From Acidobacteriota bacterium (GTDB lineage Bacteria > Acidobacteriota > Terriglobia > Terriglobales > Acidobacteriaceae), in NCBI GenBank assembly GCA_021801945.1, contig JAKABE010000009.1, positions 1 to 24,149 on the forward strand: a stretch of 24,149 bases of DNA, given 5' to 3'. The notes below the pieces were generated by a model that did no database searches, was not told the DNA's origin, and worked only from the letters and a program-made list of their open reading frames with translations. Positions 16,121 to 24,149 of the stretch are shown here, one piece after another; the first letter of the stretch is position 1, and the number at the start of each line of letters is the position of its first letter. The position numbers and the translations under genes were made by a program.

Positions 16121-17782
16121 TTAAAGTTGGATCACAAGCCAGCCGTTGCGGAAGGGAACCGCGGCGGCCGATGCGGAAAGGGGAATTGCGGGATAAACTC
16201 TGAAGATCATGCGGGTCACGGAGGTGCGGGTCATCGGCTCACCGTGCGGGCGTACGATAGCCCCGATCCCCGGGCGGCGGACGCTCGCATAGGCTCCTTG
16301 CCTGGCCGACTCCGCATCGGCGAGTGTGGAAGCCTGAACCTGCTGCCAGGTCGCGAGCACAATCCACTCTTGTGTATGGACGGGGAGCTGCGCCGCGCTG
16401 ACGACGAGCCTCGGTGCCGCCGATGCAGCGTTGAGAAGTTCCCGTCCTGGCCGGCTGGCGCCGGGAGTGATCGATGCCGTCTCCCATCTCTGCACGGAGG
16501 CTGCTCTTGCAGGCGCGCGAGGCGCCGCGACCCGCGTATTGGAAGCGACGGAGCGATGTGCCGGCGAAAGGGCGCGCGATTTTGCCGGGAGGAACTGGGC
16601 GGCATGGCCGATAATCTTTGGCTGCGCAATTTGTCCAGAATCGTCACTTAACTTGTGAATGGGTTGCTTTTGCGCCTCGGCGAGGGCCTCCGCAGAAGTC
16701 GCGCGCTGGGTCGCCGCCGCGCTCTGAGCCGGGACGAAGGCTACCAGCTGCGGGCAACTGGCGAACTCAACGGAACCGAAAACCAGTCCGCAGCCCAGCG
16801 TAGCCAAAAGGACATTGGTCGCCCAAGGGCTCAAGCTGGGAGTGCGCTTAAGAATACGGTGAATACGGTGAGCAAGCTCGGGACGGCGTTGCCAAGCCCC
16901 CAGCGAGAGCGCTTCAGCCCGGCGTTCGAGACCGCGCTCGGCAAGACTGGCGAGGCAGGCCGCATAGGCGCGCGGCGCGCGCGTCCTCCGCACCACCCCG
17001 TCGTCACAGGCCATCTCCCGCTCCCGGCAAAGGCGGCGCTCGATCCAAATGAGCGCCGGGTTGAGCGGAAACAGGATCAGAAACAGCTTTTGGAAGAGAT
17101 TGGTCCAATCGTCGCGCCGGCGCAGGTGCTCGGTTTCATGTAGAACTACCTGCTCCAGTTCTTCCCGCGTGAGGCGGGGCAAAAGCCAATCGGGAATGAG
17201 GATGCGAGGCGCCCAAAATCCGATGACGCTTGGCCGGTCGAGATCCCTAGTTGTGCACACCTGGACGGTACGCCGGCCCCACTGTGCGGCCGAAGCGGGC
17301 GGAAGTGCATCAGCCAGATCGCCCGATACGACGGGAATCGCTGCTCTCCACAATCGGCGCAAGCGCAAGGAGTGCAGACCCAGGTCCACGGCGCGAAGAA
17401 GCGACGCGGCGATCCAAAGCGCACCCAGGCCCAGGCTCCAGTGAATGTCCAACTGCAGCCACGGCTTGGGAGGAGCCACGGCCAAGCTGGCAGCGGCGCC
17501 ACCAGCGGCATGGGAGCCGAAGGTCAAAAGCAGGGGCAGAAAGGGAAGAGCAAGAACCGCCGCAAAACCGGCGGCCCAGACCGCGAAGCGATGCGCGGCC
17601 GAGGCGCGTGGAGCGAAGCGCAGGCAGATGGCCAAACCCGCCGCCACGGCGGCGCTTTGCCAAAGCGCCGTCACTGCCATCGGCGCTGCCGCTTGGGAGA
17701 ATGCCCGGAAAGCAGAAGGCAGGGTGTGGGCCGCGCCCGCAAGCGCCCACCGCAAGGCATCGGCAATGAAGGTCATGTCCAT
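16121..17782 (-). CDS. BlaR1-like M56 membrane metallopeptidase, no beta-lactam sensor domain
   Basis: A 553-residue membrane protein. Several N-terminal helices (ALWQSAAVAAGLAICLRF, FAVWAAGFAAVLALPFLPLLLTFG, LGLGALWIAASLL) precede VIGFWAPRILIPDWLLPRLTREELEQVVLHETEHLRRRDDW, the M56 signature with the zinc site HETEH at residues 215-219. Another helix (VLLATLGCGLVFGSVEF, about residue 330) leads to a tail of about 220 Ala/Ser/Arg-rich residues that ends FRNGWLVIQL. In BlaR1 and MecR1 that position holds a penicillin-binding domain with SxxK; I see none here, so the signal sensed is unknown. The family senses outside stress and cleaves or triggers loss of the partner repressor. GAGGAAT precedes ATG 17782. 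It sits 16 bases after blaI and 31 before htrA, clearly one operon. Confidence 0.9.
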   Translation of the reverse strand: MDMTFIADALRWALAGAAHTLPSAFRAFSQAAAPMAVTALWQSAAVAAGLAICLRFAPRASAAHRFAVWAAGFAAVLALPFLPLLLTFGSHAAGGAAASLAVAPPKPWLQLDIHWSLGLGALWIAASLLRAVDLGLHSLRLRRLWRAAIPVVSGDLADALPPASAAQWGRRTVQVCTTRDLDRPSVIGFWAPRILIPDWLLPRLTREELEQVVLHETEHLRRRDDWTNLFQKLFLILFPLNPALIWIERRLCREREMACDDGVVRRTRAPRAYAACLASLAERGLERRAEALSLGAWQRRPELAHRIHRILKRTPSLSPWATNVLLATLGCGLVFGSVEFASCPQLVAFVPAQSAAATQRATSAEALAEAQKQPIHKLSDDSGQIAQPKIIGHAAQFLPAKSRALSPAHRSVASNTRVAAPRAPARAASVQRWETASITPGASRPGRELLNAASAAPRLVVSAAQLPVHTQEWIVLATWQQVQASTLADAESARQGAYASVRRPGIGAIVRPHGEPMTRTSVTRMIFRVYPAIPLSASAAAVPFRNGWLVIQL

Positions 17783-17798
17783 GCTCTATTCCTCAGCT

Positions 17799-18227
17799 TT
17801 AATCCTCGCTTGCACCCGCGGGATTCGAGCCGCCCGCCGGGCCATTGTCAGGCGCCACTTCGCGAATGGCGTCCTTGAGTCGCTGCAATTCCTCCGCCGT
17901 GATCTCGCCGTCATCCAGCAGAGACAGTAGCAACCGCTCCCGGGAATCGCCGAAGAAACGGCTCAGGACCCGGCGCACCTCCGACCGGCTCGCCTCTTGC
18001 TCCGCGATGCACGGACGGTAGATGAATGCCCGGCCCTCCTGGCGGTGCGCGACGTAACCCTTTTGCTCCAGAATGCGGATCGTCGTCAGCACCGAGTTAT
18101 AGGCTAACGGTTCTCCTTCCGGCATTGCGGCGACGAGATCGGTTACTGCCGACTCGCCGCGCAGCCAGAGAATCTTCATCAGCCTGAGCTCAGCCTCGGT
18201 CAGCGTGTTGGATTTCTTTGGCGGCAT
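17799..18227 (-). CDS. blaI: BlaI/MecI/CopY-family transcriptional repressor
   Basis: A 142-residue protein. The winged-helix DNA-binding domain occupies residues 1-80 (LTEAELRLMKILWLRGESAVTDLVAAMP, AYNSVLTTIRILEQKGYVAHRQEGRAFIYRP). A helical dimerisation region follows (VRRVLSRFFGDSRERLLLSLLDDGEITAEELQRLKDAI), then a disordered Gly/Pro-rich tail. Such repressors bind palindromic operators as dimers and are inactivated by proteolysis in the turn before the dimerisation domain, triggered by the M56 partner, here encoded next door. The matching operator upstream (18295-18310) implies autoregulation. The ribosome site AGAAGATCC before ATG 18227 is moderate. The symbol is by family; the target is probably htrA, not a beta-lactamase. 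Confidence 0.93.
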   Translation of the reverse strand: MPPKKSNTLTEAELRLMKILWLRGESAVTDLVAAMPEGEPLAYNSVLTTIRILEQKGYVAHRQEGRAFIYRPCIAEQEASRSEVRRVLSRFFGDSRERLLLSLLDDGEITAEELQRLKDAIREVAPDNGPAGGSNPAGASED

Positions 18228-18294
18228 ATGGATCTTCTTGATTTTATTGAGACAACGCCTGAACCGGGATCCTTCTCACAACCAATGGACGGAC

Positions 18295-18310
18295 AACTAA
18301 AAAATTAGTT
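18295..18310. promoter_or_regulatory. Predicted BlaI operator upstream of blaI
   Basis: AACTAAAAAATTAGTT is a 16-base sequence with perfect 6-base arms (AACTAA, TTAGTT) around AAAA. It lies 68 bases upstream of blaI. The ACTA-6-TAGT layout equals that of the classical BlaI operator (TACTACATATGTAGTA, from memory). The rest of the 300-base divergent region up to the epimerase gene shows no gene, and -35/-10 boxes are unclear. Confidence 0.65.
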
Positions 18311-18527
18311 AGCAGGAAGAGAGAAAAATCAGGCTTATTTTTTCGAGTAATGTTGCCGGAGGTCTTACCCACACCTCCTAATCGCACAGTCCGTGGCCAT
18401 GCCGGTTCACATTGCCAGCCAAAGATGCTCAGCCAAGGTGGCTTGGCGTAGAATGGCAGCGCCTCCTGATGCACTTTTGCGGCAGTGGGGAAGGCGTGCG
18501 CCTCGGAGTGACCGCCCCAAAGACGAG

Positions 18528-19751
18528 ATGAATCTTCAGAAAGGAACCAAGAGTTCGCCGACCATGATGATGAAGCCATGTGACCGTTTGCATTTGCTAC
18601 GCTTGTTTACCCTGCAGGCTTTCCTGCCGGTCTTGGCGGCTGTTTCCCTACTGGCCCCCGCCCGCACCCAGGCCCAAACAGAGATCGGGGGCGAGAAGAT
18701 CGTCACATTGAGCCGCAAGCCGGTGAGCAAGACCAAGCCAGAGTTCACCAGCGTGACGGTGATGCCGGGGCGCGGCATGGAACTGCTCTACATCAAAGCC
18801 AATTTTCCCGGCAAAGGGGAAGTAAACGTTCTCGCCTCGCCCGATCTGGCCACGGCCAAGAAGATGCTGGACCAGGAAGACACGGCCAACGGCGATCTGG
18901 GTTACCGCTTGGGCGCCGCCATGCTCTGCCCGTACCCCAACCGCATCATCGGCAAGATTTCGCCCGATGGGAAGACCATAACCACCTCCTGGGAAGGCCG
19001 CATGGTGACGCTGCCGGCCAACGACAAGGGCAAACTGCCCGGAGCCAAACCCGACGCCATGCACGGCCTCATCCTCAAGGCCAAGGCTACCGACATTCGC
19101 GTGAGCAAGATTCCCGGCGGTGAGCAGGTGACGGGCGTGATCCGCGATGCGTTTCACGGGCGGTGGTTCGCAAAGACGGATCTGGACATCACCATCTCGC
19201 TCACGGCCAACGCCATTGACGTAGTCGATGTAGCGCACAATGTGGGCACCCAGTCTGAGCCTATCGCGATTGGCTGGCATCCCTACTTCAACTTCCCATC
19301 CGGCGAACATGCGCAGGTGCGCGTACACATTCCCGGCTCCATGAGGACCGTGGTGAACAACTACGACAGCGTCTGGCCCGCTGGCAAACTGGTTCCCGTC
19401 GCAGGAACTTTTTACGATTTCCGCGCTCCGGACGGCGCGCCGCTTGACCATCACTACTTCGACGACAACTGGAGCCAACTGGAATGGAAGAATGGAGTGG
19501 TGACCATGCGCGTCATCGATCCCGCGGCGCATTACGGCGTCGAAGTGGAGGGGATATCACCGGAGATCAAGACTATCCAGATGTACTCGCCGCCCACCGC
19601 GAAATTTGCCGCCATTGAGGACCAATACAACTTCAACGATCCCTTTGGCAAGGAGTGGCATGGGATGAATACGGGCATGGTGGTTCTGAAGCCGGGACAA
19701 AGCACCAAGTGGCATGTGCGAGTGCGCGTCTTCGTGCCGCCGGTAAAGTAG
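18528..19751 (+). CDS. Secreted aldose 1-epimerase (galactose mutarotase family)
   Basis: About 407 residues from ATG 18528; an alternative start is ATG 18564, which gives a cleaner signal peptide (MMMKPCDRLHLLRLFTLQAF to ARTQAQ). Neither has a strong ribosome site, and the frame is open further upstream to 18393, so the start is uncertain. The mutarotase fold is shown by GAAMLCPYPNRIIGK, DAMHGLILKAKATDI, the catalytic His251 in IGWHPYFNF, and the C-terminal ISPEIKTIQMYSPP and STKWHVRV strands. It interconverts alpha and beta anomers of hexoses, here outside the cytoplasm, which fits a scavenger of released sugars such as the GH3 product, although the genes are far apart. It is divergent from blaI and convergent with the hydroxyglutarate oxidase gene. 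Confidence 0.9.
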   Translation: MNLQKGTKSSPTMMMKPCDRLHLLRLFTLQAFLPVLAAVSLLAPARTQAQTEIGGEKIVTLSRKPVSKTKPEFTSVTVMPGRGMELLYIKANFPGKGEVNVLASPDLATAKKMLDQEDTANGDLGYRLGAAMLCPYPNRIIGKISPDGKTITTSWEGRMVTLPANDKGKLPGAKPDAMHGLILKAKATDIRVSKIPGGEQVTGVIRDAFHGRWFAKTDLDITISLTANAIDVVDVAHNVGTQSEPIAIGWHPYFNFPSGEHAQVRVHIPGSMRTVVNNYDSVWPAGKLVPVAGTFYDFRAPDGAPLDHHYFDDNWSQLEWKNGVVTMRVIDPAAHYGVEVEGISPEIKTIQMYSPPTAKFAAIEDQYNFNDPFGKEWHGMNTGMVVLKPGQSTKWHVRVRVFVPPVK

Positions 19752-19783
19752 GCGCGCTTGCCGTTCCGTCCGTTGTCCGGCGG

Positions 19784-21004
19784 TCACTCAGCAAAGAGAG
19801 GATCGGCTTGCTTCAGCGTGGATAAAATCTCCTGCGCAATGGTCAGGGAAGCTGTGGCTGCCGGAGATGGGACGTTGCAGACGTGCAGGATGCGGTTCTG
19901 AAATGCGAACCGGAAGTCGTCGACAAGTTGGCCGGAGCGATCCAGAGCCTGGGCGCGGATGCCGCAGCCCGCATGGTGAATGTCGTCTTCGGCCAGCGAA
20001 GGAACCAGTTTCTGCATTGCCCGTGTGAAGGCGCGCTTACTCCAGGAGCGGTGGAGTTCTTCGAAGCCCGTCTTCCAGTATTTGGAAGCTAAGACCCAGA
20101 AGCCGCTGAAGAACGCCATTGTAGCCGTGTCGGCAAAACTAAAGGCGGTACGCCGGTAGCCTTCGCGCCGGAATGCCAGCACGGCGTTGGGACCGACTTC
20201 AATCTCTCCGTTCGTGCGCTTGATGAGATGCACGCCCAGGAAAGGAAAGCGGGGATCGGGTACGGGATAGATGAGGCCGCGAACCACACTGCGCTTGGCG
20301 GGCACGACTTCAAAGAACTCACCGCGGAAGGGCACAATCTGCAAGCCCAGGTCCGCTCCGGCCATTTTGGCGACGCGGTCGCTTTGCAGCCCCGCGCAAT
20401 TGATCACATAGCGGGCGTGAATTGTACCCGCGCCGGTCTCCAGCGCAATCTCGTCGGGCTTGCGAACGATGGCGCTCACGCCCGCGCCGGTCAGAACCTC
20501 GCCGCCGCCGAGTGCGATGAGTTCGGCGTACTTCTGCGCGACCATCTTGTAATCGGTTACCGCACTGCCGGGTACATGGATGCCACGCAGGCCGGCCGAG
20601 TTTGGCTCGATCTCGCGGATCTCGTTGGCATTCAACTCGCGCACGCCGGGTACACCGTTGGCGAGACCGCGCCGCAGAAGCTCCTCCAGTCCCGGAAACT
20701 CGTCTGCACGGGTGGCGACGATGATCTTACCGCAGATCTCGAGCGGAAGCCCGTGCTCACGGCAAAACTGGATCATGGCCGCAGCGCCCCCCACGGCCAG
20801 CTTCGCCTTGATGGAGCCGGGCTTATAGTAAATGCCTGAATGGATCACGCCGCTGTTGTGGCCCGTCTGGTGCGTGGCCACTTCACGTTCCTTTTCCAGG
20901 ACGACGATCTTGAAAGCCGGATAACGGCGCGTGAGTTCTAAACCAACCGCAAGTCCAACTATGCCAGCGCCAATGATCGCCACATCCCGTTGCTGATCGA
21001 GCAT
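19784..21004 (-). CDS. lhgO: L-2-hydroxyglutarate oxidase (FAD-dependent)
   Basis: A 406-residue flavoprotein of the DAO fold. The N-terminal Rossmann motif is VAIIGAGIVGLAVGLELTRR. The family hallmark HQTGHNSGVIHSGIYYKPGSIKA follows, then VTDYKMVAQKYAE, CAGLQSDRVAKMAG, VPFRGEFFEV, GVHLIKRTNGEIEVGPNAVLAF and the closing ILHVCNVPSPAATASLTIA. LhgO oxidises L-2-hydroxyglutarate to 2-oxoglutarate, removing a toxic by-product or serving glutarate and lysine breakdown, and passes electrons to the quinone pool at the membrane. I place the start at ATG 21004 because GGGAGA lies six bases upstream; the upstream in-frame ATG at 21058 lacks such a site and adds a basic, unconserved stretch. It stands alone, convergent with the epimerase gene 32 bases away. 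Confidence 0.95.
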   Translation of the reverse strand: MLDQQRDVAIIGAGIVGLAVGLELTRRYPAFKIVVLEKEREVATHQTGHNSGVIHSGIYYKPGSIKAKLAVGGAAAMIQFCREHGLPLEICGKIIVATRADEFPGLEELLRRGLANGVPGVRELNANEIREIEPNSAGLRGIHVPGSAVTDYKMVAQKYAELIALGGGEVLTGAGVSAIVRKPDEIALETGAGTIHARYVINCAGLQSDRVAKMAGADLGLQIVPFRGEFFEVVPAKRSVVRGLIYPVPDPRFPFLGVHLIKRTNGEIEVGPNAVLAFRREGYRRTAFSFADTATMAFFSGFWVLASKYWKTGFEELHRSWSKRAFTRAMQKLVPSLAEDDIHHAGCGIRAQALDRSGQLVDDFRFAFQNRILHVCNVPSPAATASLTIAQEILSTLKQADPLFAE

Positions 21005-21128
21005 CGATCTCTCCCTTCGCCGGTGATGACGGCCGGTTGAGCCCAAGCAGGTGGGCACCCAACTATATTTGCGCGCCAGCGCCTGCCAACGCTGCGTTGC
21101 GCGTCGCTCGGAGCGTAAATTTGTGGTT

Positions 21129-21161
21129 ATTATATTTCCCCTCGAACCCTTCGAGTGGCAA
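21129..21161 (-). promoter_or_regulatory. Candidate lhgO promoter with spacer palindrome
   Basis: On the minus strand a perfect TATAAT (21134-21129) lies about 125 bases upstream of lhgO. A TTGCCA (21161-21156) precedes it with a 21-base spacer, longer than usual. The palindrome CTCGAA-CCC-TTCGAG (21141-21155) fills the spacer and could be an operator. The rest of the 286-base gap between aspS and lhgO holds only G+C-rich sequence without a gene. Confidence 0.35.
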
Positions 21162-21290
21162 AGGCAGGGAAGAATTGCCCTGTTGAGTCGTGTGCCAGGT
21201 CACACCTCGTTGCCGCCGCGCCACCTGAGTGTCGTGGCTTCGGGTGCAGCCTTGATGGCCCGGCAATCGGGCAGGGCGCCCGCGGCACGC

Positions 21291-23168
<1,878 letters not shown>

Positions 23169-23180
23169 AACTTGTGTCCT

Positions 23181-24149
23181 TTATTCATTTACCGGTTTTG
23201 AGAGAAACGCAGCCAGTTCCGCACGGGGAACCTTGGTCTGAACGCCGGTCGAGAAAGTCTTCACCGTCAGAATACCGGATTGAAGCTCGTCTTCCCCCAG
23301 AATCACGATGCGGCGGGCGATCTTGTCGGCGGCTTCGAAGGACTTCTTGAGACGAAAGCCGCCATCGCCCAGCTCGATGCGCAGGCCGGCGCGGCGCAGT
23401 TCGCGGGCCAGTGTGAGGGCGGCGGCGCTCAGTTTTTCACCCAGCGGCGCGATGTACGCATCCAGCACTGGCCGCGCGGTGGAGTTTTGGTCGAGGTCCG
23501 CGGCCTGGAGCGTGAGCACAAGCCGGTCGAGGCCGATGGCGAAGCCGATTCCCGGCGCCTTGGGCCCGCCGATGGATTCGCTCAGCCCATCGTAGCGGCC
23601 GCCGCCGAGCAGCGCGTTCTGCGCGCCCAGCCCTCCGTGCGTGAACTCGAAGGTCGTGCGCGTGTAGTAGTCGAGGCCCCGCACCAGCCGGTGGTTCAGC
23701 TTGTACGCGACGCCTGCCGCATCCAGAGCCTCCGTCACCGCCCTGAAGTGCGTCCTGGAATCCTCGTCGAGCGAGTCGCCGATCGCCGGCAGCGCGGCGA
23801 TGATGGGCTGATCCTCGGGCACCTTGCAATCCAGCACGCGCAGGGGATTGGTGACGGCGCGGCGCCGGCAGTCCGCGCACATCCTCGGCGCCACTTCCAC
23901 GAGCGCGGCACGAAGTGTCTGATTGTAACGTTCGCGGTCCGCGGAGGAGCCAACCGAATTCAACTCCAGCGTCCAGCCCTTGATTGCCAGTTCGTCGAGG
24001 AGCGTGGCCAGCATCTCAAGCACCTCGGCGTCGCGCAGCGGGCTTTCGCTACCCGCCGAGGGCGGCCCGATCACCTCCGCCCCGATCTGCCAGAACTGCC
24101 GGTACCGGCCCTTCTGCGGACGCTCGCGCCGGAACTGCGGGCCGATATA
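23181..24149 (-). CDS. hisS: Histidine--tRNA ligase, C-terminal part (5' end outside window)
   Basis: The frame is open to the window edge, leaving 322 residues. It begins inside motif 2 (YIGPQFRRERPQKGRYRQFWQIGAE). The histidine-binding motif LVRGLDYYTRTTFEF and GGGRYDGL follow, then motif 3 (GIGFAIGLDRL) and the C-terminal anticodon-binding domain (LDAYIAPLGEKLSAAALTLARELRRAGLRIELG). The enzyme charges tRNA-His in the cytosol. A CADCRR cysteine pair plus C in LDCK in the insertion domain is common in bacterial HisRS. The stop is 12 bases before aspS, giving the frequent hisS-aspS order. Confidence 0.96.
   Translation of the reverse strand, partial: YIGPQFRRERPQKGRYRQFWQIGAEVIGPPSAGSESPLRDAEVLEMLATLLDELAIKGWTLELNSVGSSADRERYNQTLRAALVEVAPRMCADCRRRAVTNPLRVLDCKVPEDQPIIAALPAIGDSLDEDSRTHFRAVTEALDAAGVAYKLNHRLVRGLDYYTRTTFEFTHGGLGAQNALLGGGRYDGLSESIGGPKAPGIGFAIGLDRLVLTLQAADLDQNSTARPVLDAYIAPLGEKLSAAALTLARELRRAGLRIELGDGGFRLKKSFEAADKIARRIVILGEDELQSGILTVKTFSTGVQTKVPRAELAAFLSKPVNE

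Noticed and set aside
16121..18227. Beta-lactam resistance regulator pair
   Set aside because: The proteins belong to the BlaI and M56 families, but the M56 tail shows no SxxK penicillin-binding domain and no beta-lactamase is present, so a resistance role is not supported.
18648..19532. 294-codon minus-strand open frame
   Set aside because: Antisense to the aldose epimerase, whose HPYFNF and other motifs are clear.

Overview
This window looks like a chromosomal segment of an Acidobacteriota bacterium, probably in the Terriglobia. The reasons are high G+C throughout, secreted GH3 glycosidases, a BlaI-M56 regulator/peptidase pair, a YuxH-type EAL-HDOD protein, and a small Cys-containing NGSYNSRC-type protein that I associate with this phylum. 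That placement is inference from gene content; there is no rRNA, tRNA or CRISPR array in the window.

Layout. 1-1782 (+): the end of an FtsX-like ABC permease, overlapping a secreted CrtC/AttH lipocalin-like protein. 1877-4153 (+): an intact secreted GH3 beta-glucosidase. 4205-5575 (+): a second GH3 gene that is badly broken and has lost its catalytic core. Its C-terminal part reads in frame into the end of an EAL domain plus a complete HDOD domain (fusion ORF 4979-6259). 6415-8376 (-): a secreted M61 peptidase with a PDZ domain. 8832-9323 (-): the C-terminal half of an AI-2E/PerM transporter. 9628-10720: a dead IS5-family element with recognisable inverted ends, which abuts the stop codon of a small Cys-rich gene (10722-10916, -). 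11250-14194 (+): a deoxyribonucleotidase-like HAD phosphatase, a Tat-type YkuE metallophosphoesterase and a full-length EAL-HDOD protein. 18227-14542 (-): a tight blaI - M56 peptidase - htrA run. 18528-19751 (+): a secreted aldose 1-epimerase. 21004-19784 (-): L-2-hydroxyglutarate oxidase. 24149-21291 (-): hisS (partial) and aspS.

The most interesting system is the blaI-M56-htrA cluster. A 15-base palindromic word occurs twice: upstream of blaI (18296-18310) and over codons 4-9 of htrA (16064-16078). Its ACTA-6-TAGT architecture matches what is known for BlaI/MecI operators. The M56 protein has a zinc-protease HExxH motif but no penicillin-binding sensor domain. I infer a self-regulated, proteolysis-triggered envelope-stress switch that controls a periplasmic HtrA protease rather than a beta-lactamase.

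The 4.2-10.9 kb segment is the plastic part of the window: a decayed GH3, a gene fusion, a 5'-truncated transporter, a dead insertion sequence and a REP-like palindrome lie there. The remainder is compact and looks intact.
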